Positions 34,238 to 45,209 of a stretch of DNA of 64,000 nt are shown in pieces. The DNA comes from Amborella trichopoda. Its lineage: Eukaryota; Streptophyta; Magnoliopsida; Amborellales; Amborellaceae. How positions within the stretch are numbered: position 1 is the first letter of the stretch; each line of letters begins with the position of its first letter. The notes below the pieces were generated by a model that was not told the DNA's origin, did no database searches, and was given only the letters and a program-made list of their open reading frames with translations. A program made the position numbers and the translations under genes. The DNA is taken from contig NW_006494931.1 in assembly GCF_000471905.2 (NCBI RefSeq), forward strand, positions 4,208,730 to 4,272,729, in the 5' to 3' direction.

Positions 34238-34665
34238 TAGAGAATGAGTGGGTTTTTAGAGAGAGAAAGAGAGATTAGATTTATAGAGAGAGAATAAGTT
34301 TTTAAATAGAAGGAGAACTTGAGTTTGTAGAGAGATAATAGGTTTTTAAAGAGAGAAAGAGATGTTGGGTTTCTAAAGTGATAATGAGTTTTATAGAGAA
34401 AAAGAGAGGTAGGGTTTGTAAAGAGAGAGTGAGTTTTTAAAAAGAGAAAAAAAGATTGAATTTATAGAGAGAGAATAAGTTTTTAAAGAGAAAGACAACT
34501 TGAGCTTCGAGAACGAATTTTTAGAGAGAGAAAGAGCGATTGGTTTCCTAAAGTGAGGATGGATTTTAGAGAGAGAAAGAAAGATAGGGTTTGTAGAGAG
34601 AGAAATTGTGTTTATAGAGAGAATGAGTTTTGAGGGAGAGTGATTGGGTTTTTAGAGAGAAAAAC
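34238..34665 (+). repeat. Degenerate minisatellite of TTTTTAGAGAGAGAA words
   Basis: About ten imperfect units of 35-50 bp, each with a GGTTTTTAGAGAGAGAAAGA-like phrase, alternate with GAGTTTTTAAAGAGA-like phrases. No coding sense was found on either strand. Confidence 0.7.
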
Positions 34666-35293
34666 AATCAAATCAAGTTCTATTTGTGCCCGGAGGAACA
34701 ATGTCCCAACGTTTAATAGAGATGATCCAAATTTCGGAGGGTAAGATATAAGTTTTAGAAAAAACTCAAAGTCCGGACAAATCTTTTGAAAATAATAATA
34801 ATTTTGTACACTAAACCCAAAATTTAGACTAAAAAAAATTCCTCCCAACCATATCTTTTTCCTGAGGTAGTAGCCGCAGGTAGATGCTCCCACAGTAGCA
34901 TTTTATAAGCACTTTAGTATAAAATATTTTTATATATAAATAATTCTTTATTTTTCATGGATTTTTCCCCAGCTAGTACCTGGGGGGTGGCATGTTCCAC
35001 TTTGCCCCCACAAACTTTTCTAAATTAAAAAAGTGAAATAAAATAGTAGGAATATGCCCCTACAAGGGAAAGTGGGTCGGCTTTCCATACCGCACCGCTC
35101 TGTCCTGCGTCGTTAGTTTAACTCACACGTTCGCACTCCGCTTCTCCCGGCAACTAATTATGGCATTCTCTGTGTACGCACGTGTGTGCATCTTTCAATT
35201 AATTGTGTTTTTTTTCGGGTGTCAGTCGGAAGAGAGCTCCTATCTTTAGTAAAAATGAGGTTCGGATGTAGCGAAAATTGTCAAACGCTAACC
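34666..35293. other. No gene seen
   Basis: Short open frames only (93 codons on -, 34612-34893, no recognised domain). AT-rich, with an isolated GC-richer segment at about 35075-35165. Confidence 0.35.
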
Positions 35294-35563
35294 AATTAAA
35301 CTGAAGCTCTTTTTTTTAGTTAAGTGTGTTTGCTTTCATGCATTCATTCATGCTCTCTCTCTTCTCTCTCTCTAACTTCTTTGCACCAATTAAACTGAGG
35401 CTCTTTTTTTAATTAAGCGTGTTTGCTTTTATGCATTCATTCATGCTCTCTCTCTTCTCTCTCTCTAACTTCTTTGCACCAATTAAACTGAGGCTCTTTT
35501 TTTAATGAAGTGTGTTTGCTTTCATCCATTCAATCATGCTCTCTCTCTCTAACTTCTTTGCTT
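35294..35563 (+). repeat. Tandem triplication, units of about 93-94 bp
   Basis: AATTAAACTGA(A/G)GCTCTTTT begins units at 35294, 35388 and 35481. Each contains a CT-rich run and CTAACTTCTTTGCACC. The third unit is truncated and more diverged. Confidence 0.93.
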
Positions 35564-35875
35564 TCTGAGTTAAATGGCAAAGGTGTGTTTTTGCTCGTCT
35601 ATGTAGAGGTCTTCGCGTGGATTAGATGGGGCGAGACGATGGGTCCGGATCTGGATCTAGGCATTGAATCCAATGCGTCGGGTCTAGATCCACTTCACCT
35701 TCTTTAGATCCAAGTCCGATCAACGTCTATATCCACCATGGATCCTATTTAGTTGGGTTGAGTCTATGTCAAGATCAACACGACGAGGCCCTGATATATA
35801 TTAGTATAAATTCATATATTTTATATTTTATATTAATTATATAATACAAAATATATAAAATAAAATTTTGGGTGA

Positions 35876-36225
35876 GTTTATATAAGGCTGAGGCCTTAAA
35901 GACTCAAAGTAAGAGGCGCTTTCAAATAGCATGGAAAGATGTTTTAGTTTTGAAAATCTTTGTGATGGCCTAGAAAATTAATTTTATCTTTAATTATAAT
36001 ATTTAAAACTCAAAAAACAGTGTAGATCGAGCAGATCTATGAACATTTGAAATCTTGAAAATTGACGGTTAAAAAAATACATTATAAGATGTACTATTTT
36101 CAAGACTTGAAATCTATTTTTTCTCATGTCCATACATCTTGAGGTCGAGATGATTGATTTGAGGATTTTGGAGCATCCAAAACGCCTCTTCTAGTGAAAT
36201 TGCCTTAATTTGATTGATCGGGGAA
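35876..36225 (-). repeat. Abundant MITE family, diverged copy C
   Basis: It opens GTTTATATAAGGCTGAGGCC. The family words are recognisable (GAGCAGATCTATGAACATTT, ATACATCTTGAGGTCGAGAT), but the palindromic end GGTTGCAACC is replaced by a GGCTGAGGCC version shared in part with copies E and J. This suggests a subfamily. Confidence 0.6.
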
Positions 36226-36599
36226 TCACCCTTATACATACTTTGTCCTAGTTTTTTAAATTTTTATTTATAGATCTGGACCCGACCCTACCCTCCAATT
36301 GACTGGGACCCAACCCTGGGCTGGGCTGGGTAGGGTCCGGGTCCGCATTAGACCTAGTTGGATCCCCCAGTGGACTTGGACCTTACCCTAGTTTGGGTCG
36401 GGTTAGGGTTTGCCTTAGACCTAGTCAGGCTGGAGTTGACCTGGACTTGACCCGACCCTTTCCCTGCCCTATGCCCAATGGCACTTTGCTCTATAGGCGG
36501 AAACTTATTGTCGGAGATTTGAGCGCTTCTACGGCATGCGAGCTCTTGCATCTACGAAGAACAAAGATCGCGTGGAAGAAAAAAAAAATGAAAAAAAGG

Positions 36600-37375
36600 T
36601 AAAGATACTTATTACATATCTTCTGAGTTATTGAGTTTACCCTTTAGTTCATAAGTTTAGTAATTTTACTGTGAGGTTCTACTCCTTTGATTTTTTTGTT
36701 TCAATTTTAACCCTAGGTGATATTTCAAACATCGAACTTTTTTTTTTCTTTTTTATGTTTTTTTTTTTCTAATTTTTGACATTTGTGGGGCTGCTAAAGT
36801 CCAAAGTATCGAACCTCCCCATTTAGAGGGCAGTCAAATAATTGCAACATTGCACTGCCCTGCATTTTGGCCCATCCTTTGTATAGGGCAGTCCGACGTT
36901 ACAAACATTTCATGGTATTTTATATTTTAGTGGTCCAAGCTTTTGAATATTTGATTGCAGATACTTGGGAAAAAAATGTAGTTAAAAAACAGTTTGACGT
37001 TCGAAAGCTTAGACCGGTAACATATAAAAAAGTTATGAAAAATGGGCAGCCCAAGGTTTCTTATATCAGACAGCCCCATAGACAATGGTGGGCACAAAGT
37101 ATAAGGTGGTCCAATGTTGCAGTTATCATGACGTCGACAATGGTGGGCACAAAATATAAGGTGGTCTAATGTTGCAGTTATTTGAAATATTATTGCCCTA
37201 CAATTGTTAAAAAATTAAAAAGATAAGTTATTCGATATTTGAAACATCAAAGCATGTGCAAAATTAGACAAAAACTGAAAAGTAGGACCTTACCGTAAAA
37301 TCACTGGATTTATTGCCCAAAGGGTAAATTGGTAATTTTACCACGCCCGAATGTAAAACTCCCAAAAGTAAAAGG
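36600..37375. repeat. Long foldback (inverted-arm) element
   Basis: About 36625-36860 is the inverted, diverged counterpart of about 37345-37140. The left arm has GTTTACCCTTTAGTTCATAA and ATATTTCAAACATCGAA. The right arm, read on -, has ATTTACCCTTTGGGCAATAA and TGTTTCAAATATCGAA. Inner arm parts (AATTGCAACATTGCACTGCC against AACTGCAACATTAGACCACC) extend the pairing, with a small duplication of TGGTGGGCACAAA(G/A)TATAAGG in the right arm. The 100-codon frame at 36867-37169 lies in the loop and is not recognisable. Ends are approximate and no TSD was confirmed. Confidence 0.75.
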
Positions 37376-37415
37376 ATGTCAATTTTCAAAAATTACTACA
37401 AGTTTTAAACTTAAA

Positions 37416-37533
37416 GGAGGAGAAAGAAGTAATGGAGCACAAAAAGTGATGGTGGCTTCATCTCAAAACACAATGGAGGAGAAAGAAGTAATGGAGCACA
37501 AAAAGTGATGGTGGCTTCATCTCAAAACACAAT
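37416..37533 (+). repeat. Tandem duplication, two 59-bp units
   Basis: GGAGGAGAAAGAAGTAATGG at 37416 recurs at 37475, essentially identical over the unit. Probably recent. Confidence 0.93.
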
Positions 37534-37594
37534 GTGTTTTGGTACTCCTTGAGCTCTTGGCAAAGGCTTGGCGCATCTGCACATGAATGTTTAG

Positions 37595-37850
37595 ATGACT
37601 TATTGTCATATCTTAATTTAAAGGGATTGTTTATAATGAAATCATTTACTTTTAGTATAGGGATGTCACAATTACTTACTACCATCCAATGTAAAATTTG
37701 ATAGCTTGAATACGTCATAAAGTTTGAGAAAATTTCTTTTAAACTTTGAGCTTGGTCAATAAAATAAGTGCAACCACTCAATTTCATATCCAATGATCAA
37801 GATTAATTATGACCACCTTGTACCAAAGGTAAATAGTCTCATTATATATT
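37595..37850 (-). repeat. Dispersed repeat, inverted partner of 30805-31060
   Basis: On the minus strand it reads ACCTTTGGTACAAGGTGGTC, AATCTTGATCATTGG, TATTGACCAAGCTCAAAG, then AAGTAATTGTGACATC, colinear with the copy at 30805-31060. Non-coding. Confidence 0.6.
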
Positions 37851-38749
37851 TTCCCTAAATTAAATCTTATTTTCATTAATGTTCCCAATAATAAAACGTA
37901 TTGCTAGGGTACACTGCAACAAAAGAAAAGCCTGATGCATGGTGGTTCTACTCGAATAAATGATAAATTCTTGTCCTATAAGCCAAAATATACATAAAGG
38001 GACTTTTGGTGGCTTAAAACAATTACAAGACATCTTTATACTTGGAGAATAGGGCCGGGTCATAGTGGTAGTACCACTTGAGCCCTAAAGATCACGGCCT
38101 TTATTTTCCTTAACAGTTTCAAAAAATTTGACTCTTTCTAAAATGGATAGGTGCCTGTAATCCCCATTAATCTACTTAAAAAAAGAAAAAAAAAAAAAAA
38201 GAAAAAAAAAAACTGTGACCTACAAAAAATAGAAAGGCAATTCAATGTTGCTGCCCATAAGCATCTCGTTACATATCCAAAACTGAGCCTTAGCTATTTT
38301 CATGGGTATTGTAACGTTAAGGAGCAGGGTATCTTAAAAAATTGTTGGTTTTGTTCTTGAAAGATACATCTGCCAAAGTAATTATTACAACTATAGTTTT
38401 CAACTTATTATTAGTCAATCAGAGTTGGTGGTAAGAAAATAATAACGAGCCAATTATAACTATTACTTTAAACCTAATAATTGTAATCTTTATAGGAGAT
38501 TGAGCGGTTAATTATACAAAGAGGCATATTTTCTTTAGTTGCCACGTAATCAACCAGCACCCCTTTTTCAAATTGGAAAGGATCCCTTCTTCAAATTGGA
38601 AAGGGCAAGCTTTATGTGTGACCCCTACCGCATATAAATGATGTGTGATCTCATTTCTTAGCCATTTGATCTGAATCGACAGTTATAATTATTTATGTCA
38701 CATTGTCATGCCAAAATATTGTTTGATTTTTAGTTTTTTTTTTTCTATA
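37851..38749. other. No gene seen; A-rich run
   Basis: An A-rich run lies at about 38175-38213, possibly a retroposon tail, though no upstream body is recognised. There is a short near-duplicate phrase (CCCTTTTTCAAATTGGAAAG / CCCTTCTTCAAATTGGAAAG) at 38562-38604. Confidence 0.4.
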
Positions 38750-39150
38750 AAACCTTTTTAGCGGAAATTTGGGGCATCCCATCTCCTTACTGGGCGACCC
38801 TAGCAAAAATAATAAAAAATTCTCATGAAAATAAATGATAAATACCCCGAAAAGTTTAAAGTGTATTTTGGTAATTTTTCATCACAAGTAATATTTTTTT
38901 ATTGTTTTTATCACATGTGCCTCAGTCATATATATGCATGCCCAAATTTTGCCGCAACATAATTTATATAATAAAGGCTAAAAATAAAAAATAAAAAACT
39001 CAAAGCTATCAGATCAAGATTCGATGCCCAAGAACCAATTTATGACATTGTGACTCAAATCATCCTAGCCATCTATTCAGATCTACACCTGAGATATGGG
39101 GTCTTATTTACTATATAGGTAGGTCGGGTCACATGGAAAGCGTTCCTAAA
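38750..39150 (+). repeat. Dispersed repeat of about 380 bp, copy 2
   Basis: Colinear with 31465-31840: TATATGCATGCCCAAATTTT, CAGATCAAGATTCGATGCCC, TGACATTGTGACTCAAATCA and GGTCACATGGAAAGC. Same orientation, clearly diverged. Confidence 0.65.
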
Positions 39151-39289
39151 TGTAAAACGCGTCTAGTTACTTTTAGCCAAGTCGAACACATAGCCTTTAG
39201 CTAAAGTCGAATCCATACTTCAGGATAGTTTTCCTTTTATTGGGTGGACAATGGCCTTCTTAGTATATTCATGGGTATTGTATAGAGCC

Positions 39290-40795
39290 ATTTATGCTCC
39301 TCAAGGGTAGAAGCATAGGCTTCCCAAATATGCACACAGACTCACCCATCAATTATATGCCCATTACGACATACAACAACATCATCACCCACCACCTTGT
39401 GTAGCAATAACAAGCTCAAATTCCCTTTCTATGGGCCATGACTGCCCATGCATGCTCATTCACATATGCATAGGGCTAGCCACTTATATGCCAATTATAT
39501 GTGCACTGACCTTCTCTCAAAAGATCTATGGCCATTGCATAAGCTCATGTTTGAGGCAGTTACACAACTTGAATCCCAAACTTGACTGTTATTGGTCAAC
39601 AAGCATATCGAATCCATATGTATGATCAGTCATACCTCTTGCACAAAGGTCGTGCCCGTGTTGGGTTGTTTATGGTCATGGATTAACAATCTAAGCCCTG
39701 GCCAATTGGTCTTAGTGGTCCACCAAGTTATACCTCGAGAATAACCACCTTGCCTATAGTCATTGTCTATGTCCCACTTTGGTCCCATGTTTAGTATTTT
39801 TCCAAGGCCATGCATGTCGAAAGATGGGGTATCTTGGGAACAGAGCCAATACCCCTCTTTGTTAGCTTAAAAACGCATGAGAGATACCTAAATTCTCAAA
39901 AGTAGTAGAAATCCGTACAGGATTAAATCAAACCAAACCTAGACCAAATTGTATGGTGCCTAGCTTAAATCAAACTCAACCAAAGCTAGGCCAACCTTCC
40001 ACAAATAAGAGGATTCGAGGAAATGGGCACACATGACAAGCACAAAAAAAAAAATATTGAAAGGGCCTAAAAAATATATACAGAGGGCCTCAACCCACTT
40101 TGATTACCTCTGTATGCTTAAAATATATAGCAATAGATGCTCCTCAAGGGTTTACAAAGCCGCGAGTATAACATGGCCATTGAGCCCCACTCCAGCACTA
40201 CTGCCCACCATCTTGTGTGGCAGTCACAAGCTCAAGTCCCTTCCATCAAGGGAATGCACTTAAGTGGGTAACTGGTGTGGTCAACCCACTCTATGGGACA
40301 TTACGGTCCCATGCATACGCATTCAAACGTGCACAAGTGTTACATAGTAGCTATTCGTAGTTATGCACGCCTATCATGTGTGCATTCACCCTCCAATAGC
40401 CTACGTAAGCCCATGCTTAAGGTAGTTACACAAATTTGAATTCCATACTTGAGCTGTATTGGTTGACACACTTAGGCATACAACTAGTCATGTTTTTTGC
40501 ACATGGGTCATATGGCTGTGTCTAGCGAGGTCATATAGGTTTTGGATTCGACCTCTAGGCCTCAACCTATTGGTCTTGGTGGTGTACCATGGCTAACCAT
40601 CAATCCATTGCCTGGACCGTCTTGCCTATGGTCTCGCTCCAAGGATCAAGCCATATGCTTGGGCCGACTTACCTATGGTTTTGCTCCAATGGTCATGACC
40701 ACTAGTTCGCACCTATCTCATGTGGGCAGGGCTACCAAGGCTTTATGTGTGCAAGGATGGGATGAATTTTGGGAATGGCTAATACCCTGGGCTAT
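39290..40795 (+). repeat. Pair of diverged direct repeats (about 39290-39862 and 40134-40795)
   Basis: Both start near TGCTCCTCAAGGG (39295 and about 40138). They run through GAGGCAGTTACACAACTTGA / AAGGTAGTTACACAAATTTG, then CCAATTGGTCTTAGTGGTCC / CCTATTGGTCTTGGTGGTGT. They end near ATGGGGTATCTTGGGA / ATGGGATGAATTTTGGGA. The offset is about 845 bp. They could be old LTRs of a small element, but no primer site, TG...CA ends or TSD was found, so a diverged tandem duplication is equally possible. Confidence 0.5.
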
Positions 40796-40879
40796 TGCTA
40801 CTTTGCTTTGTCTCCAAGGGAGGTTCCACATACCTCACTTAGCCCGAACATTGATGATAAGGAGGTTTGACAGTAGATA

Positions 40880-41160
40880 ACATCTTAAGCACCGTTTATT
40901 CAATCCAATAGTTTTGTCCGAAGTAGGTCAGTTTGGAAACAATGATGTCTTGTCCTTTCTATAACTAGGCCAGGAAACGAATTATTGTCATCTAAAGTGA
41001 GCAGGGAAGAGAAACTGGTCTTACTCATGAATAACTAAAGTGGATGAAACATTGCCTGAAACTATTCACTAATGGGCTGGGGATATATAAGCCTTATGTA
41101 ACTTCTTTTAAGCAATAAAATTTTATTACTCTTATCAAAAAAAAAAAAAAAAAAGAAGAA
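40880..41160 (+). mobile_element. Poly-A-tailed retroposon end
   Basis: AAGCAATAAAATTTTATTACTCTTATC is followed by about 18 A at 41139-41156. An AATAAA signal just before an A-run is the mark of a LINE, a SINE or a processed transcript. The body upstream is not recognisable. GCAATAAATTTTTGTTACTT recurs at 41221, just after the tail. Confidence 0.4.
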
Positions 41161-41467
41161 AAGAAGAAAAGGGCAGGGGAGATAAGTAAAACTATCAAGA
41201 CTGCATGGCCCATCCAAACAAGCAATAAATTTTTGTTACTTAATTGGATTTCTTATATGATAATACAAAGTACTAGTACAGACTACTGGAAATCGGCAAC
41301 ATTATTTTGAAAATTGATGGTTGACATATTTACTATATAACCAGTGTTTTGAAAAATATGTTGGGTGACTTGGTCACCAACTGGGTTGATCTGGATTGAA
41401 GAATTGGTAGGGAGCCACATACTAATAATGATAGTAGAGTAAAAAATGGTGAGAATCGAGCTCCATC

Positions 41468-41537
41468 CTTGGTAGTGGATCACCTATCCACCGATCTTGA
41501 GTCTTGGTAGTGGATCACCTATCCACCAATTTTGAGT
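41468..41537 (+). repeat. Tandem duplication, two 35-bp units
   Basis: CTTGGTAGTGGATCACCTAT at 41468 recurs at 41503 with two or three differences. Confidence 0.9.
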
Positions 41538-41948
41538 CGAAACAAGCGATTCCGGTTCGACCTGGCACCTTTTAGACTGCTGACTATAATTATTAACAGG
41601 GTATAATCATGGCATACAATTAGAATCATTCCATACAATTAGAACTCATTGCTTCAAAAAGGGAAGTATATCATACGAAAGTACAGCGATTTCGATACAT
41701 AGGTGAGGGATCTATAATTTGTCTTCAACAACGAAGTATGGAGATGAATCATGGTTTCAGTTATGGAGTGTTAATTAAAGTCACTGTTAGTACAGGTAAA
41801 AAAGCTTGTTATTTTTCATAAAAATGAATTTAGGGAACATTCTGATGCCCGTGATAAAAATAGTGGCCATCATTTTCTAAATGTCAGAATGAGCAATGTT
41901 TGTTTATAGGATACCAAAAAATGTATTATATAAAAAATAACCTTTAAA

Positions 41949-42343
41949 TAAGCGTGTGGTTTCTATAAGGTTGCAACCTTAAACAATCCAATTAAGGTGC
42001 ACCTCCAAATTTTATTATAACATGTAATTTTAGTGTAAACAATTCTTAGGATTATCTGAAAATCTATTTTCATATTTAATTATAAAATTTTAAACTCCAA
42101 AAATAGTAAAAATCAAGTAGATCTATAAACATATGGCAACCTTGAAAATGGACGGTGTAGATAATGTGTTCAAAGACACTATTTTTAGGACTCAAAATCT
42201 TTTTTTCCTTTCATATTCATACATCTCGATTTCTAGATGATCAATTAGAGGGTGTTTCAATATTAAAACAACTTTTTTGGATGGATTTTTGAGGTGCATC
42301 TTTATTTCTATATTTTAAGGTTGCAACCTTATATACACGTTTT
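41949..42343 (-). repeat. Abundant MITE family, best complete copy (D)
   Basis: The left end reads CTATAAGGTTGCAACCTTAA and the right end TTTTAAGGTTGCAACCTTAT. The 14-bp word AAGGTTGCAACCTT is itself a palindrome present at both termini, followed inside by AAGGTGCACCTC (left) and, inverted, GAGGTGCATCTTT (right), giving imperfect TIRs of about 70 bp. CCTTTAAA occurs just outside both ends (41941-41948, 42344-42351), a possible 8-bp target duplication (9 bp with one mismatch). No coding capacity. Confidence 0.8.
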
Positions 42344-42564
42344 CCTTTAAAAATTCCAAATATTTTCACATAATTTCCTCCATTTTTGTATTATTATCCA
42401 TAGTTTTTGCTATTTGCGCCTGATTTCATCCCCATTGTCCATTTTCTTGTTAACCCCTTCTTTGGCCAAGAGTCACATCTTTGAAAGCTGAAAGTCTGTG
42501 TTTTCGCATTCCATGTTCCGCGAGTGGGATAAAGCCCATATTTCATGTAACCGATATTTTCCTT

Positions 42565-42905
42565 GGATGAAGTTTTTATAAGACCTAGGCTTTATGAAAA
42601 TAAAATAAAGGCTCACCCCAAATCTTCATCTGGATAGGACTCTCGGCAACAAAAATCTCCATAATAGCTTTGAAATCAATTTTCAACACCCAAAATGGAA
42701 TTCAAAACTTATAAAATAACATAGATCTTGCGGATCTATGAACACTTATTTTTAAGAAACTTGATCGATCTACATAATTTGTTATAATGTAAACTATTTT
42801 TAGAGCTTGAAATCCTATTTTTTTTTCAGAACCGTAATATTCAAGTCAAGATGATCAATGAAAAAGTTTTCTAATGCTTGAATTACATCTTTAGAAGAGT
42901 TTTGA
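42565..42905 (-). repeat. Abundant MITE family, diverged copy E
   Basis: It opens GTTTTTATAAGACCTAGGCT. Family words include TTGCGGATCTATGAACACTT and TCAAGTCAAGATGATCAATG. It is close to copy C in its end sequence. A further partial piece (about 43505-43670, TCAAGGTTAAGATGATCGAT) follows 0.6 kb later. Confidence 0.55.
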
Positions 42906-45204
42906 GAAAGGGATGATTACTTAGAAGAGTTTGGACAATGAAACTAAAATTCTAACTATATAAAAATTAAAGGGATGATTACCTAGATTTTTTTGTTTTT
43001 CTCCTTTAAAACCAAAAAATTATAAGAACTAGATCATTCGCCACTATGTTGTGATTTCAAAATTGAAATGGCATTCAAACTTGAAATGGCATATACGTAC
43101 CTCAAAACGCAAATATCTCTCTCATCACATCAAACAACAACAAATACATGAAAACCAAGACAATAAGAGCAAAGAGCTTAGACACACCTAAGAACCAACA
43201 TTTCTTCTCGCATCATCTTTAGAGTGAGAGACAGAAAAGACCAATAAAATAATGGCTATAAAACACAACCGCAATGTTAGATCAACAAACATTCAAACAT
43301 GAAACGACATCTCAATATCACTTATTTTTACAAGATAATGAAAATTATAATTTATTACTTCCATTTTTTCTTGAAGACCTAACAACATTATTTATAATTT
43401 TTAGTATCTTTTGAAAATTTTTTAAAGCCCGCCAATCCACGATCTAGAATGCCAATTCGCATGTCCGGATCGATTCTCTTGATGGCCAATACGGGACACC
43501 GATTTGTTTTTTGAAATATTCATATGCACTATTTTTAGGGTTTGAAACCCTAATTTTGTTTTTTCACACCATCATTGTCAAGGTTAAGATGATCGATTTG
43601 AAGGGATTTTGGCACCAAAATCGTAACTTCTTGTGAATTTTGAGGTGAGGCTTCACACATTCCGACAGGGCTGCAGCTCTATCAAAACATTTTCATTTGA
43701 GTTTCCCTGTTGCGTTGCCACCCCAAATCGGGAGAACTAGATCCCAATGTTGGACCCGGTTCACCGAGGTGGCGATTCCGCTTTTTTTGCTTTAATATTT
43801 TAATTCTGACCGTTCAATCACGGGTCACACAAGACAAGAGGCGACAGAAGAGTGTGAGGATGAGTCATAAAGGGTAGGGCCTAAGCCCTAAAAAGCTAGA
43901 ATATGGAGGCCCACAGAAAGCAGGAAGGGCTCTAGCTTTTCTTTCATAATTATTATATGTTGGATGAACTCTCTCCAGGCTACTGTCCAAACACAAAGTG
44001 ATTGCTCCCCATAAACTATGTGATTGCAACTCCCTCACCAAGATTTGGGTATCTTCATTGGGAGTTATTTTATTACATGGAGAGGGAGAGGCACACTTTT
44101 TTCCTAAAATGACAACAATCAGCCACTAAGAATCATTGGCCCTACAAAGTTCCCCAAAAAAAAAAAAAGTAAAAAATAAAAAAGGAGAATCACTGGACCT
44201 AGTTATATGGAAGAAAGGTTGTTAAATCATTTGGTGAAATTCGACAGTACGTGTATCAATGGGGTTGTGTTGTAGCATAAATAATAAAAAAGTATTTCAT
44301 ATGGGAGTAAGAGGAGAGCTCTCAAAATTGTGGTCCATAGTCCCCCATCTATATAAAAAACTGACACAATATGAGGCTATTTGTAAGGCACTCATCTCCC
44401 CCCAAAAGTCAGCAGAGTGGGTAGCAGTTCAAAAAAAGGTTGTTTAGACAAGGATTCTGTTTTTCAACCTACAAAAATAAAGTCATGTGTTGCACGTGAT
44501 TTACACTTTACCGTGGTCATTTTAGAGTGCCTCTCTCTCTTTCCACTCGACTCGAATGTAATAACTAAAATATATTACATGATTGCTCACGCAACGTTTG
44601 TGAAGGGAACACTAGGACAAATACGCCACACCATTGCTTCATTCATAAAGACCCTTTATTTGGCTAAAGAGTAGGCAGCCATATCAATTTCTTTATAAGC
44701 GTGTTGGGTTATCTCTTGATTATCAGTAAAAGATGCAAGCATTGGTATATAGTTTAGCCAAAATTATTCGAAACAACAAGAAGCCTAGAGTCCCTTTCAA
44801 TAAAAAAAAGTCAATTTAATTTAATTCCCTTGCTAGGGAAATGCTTTTCTTAGTGTTACTAGAAGGTAAAATGCTCGTGCATCACTCTCTCTCTCTCCAA
44901 TGACAGTTTACTTGGTTGTAGGAGGAAATCCTATGTCAAATGATTGTGACCATTTACCCCATTCACTTCTTGAGGTAAAACAGTACAACCTTTTCTTGGC
45001 GTGTCTCCTATTTTGGAGTATAACCACCAATCGATTAATTTACAAATGAAATATAGCATAAAATCTCTCACATTCATTATATGCATGAGAAAAACATCCT
45101 AAAGGGAGACTTTTTAGGCAGTTGGATTCAATATTTTAAGAGCTCAAAATCTAAAGTTTTTTTCTTTTTTTTTAAAAATAATCATCTTGTGATTCTTTGA
45201 CGCC
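42906..45204. other. No gene seen
   Basis: It holds the partial MITE piece at about 43505-43670, A-rich simple sequence at 44154-44180, and short frames of 62 and 85 codons (44259-44674) without recognisable domains. Confidence 0.4.
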
Positions 45205-45209
45205 AGGAT

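Noticed and set aside
36280..36480. GC-rich GACCCGACCC / GGGTCGGGTT region as a telomere-like or regulatory array
   Set aside because: The repeated words are irregular in spacing and sequence; it is low-complexity DNA with no clear unit.
36867..37169. 100-codon + frame as a host gene
   Set aside because: It lies in the loop and arms of a foldback element and spans an internal duplication; no domain is recognised.
44259..44674. Two overlapping short + frames (62 and 85 codons)
   Set aside because: No conserved motif, splice context or neighbour supports coding.
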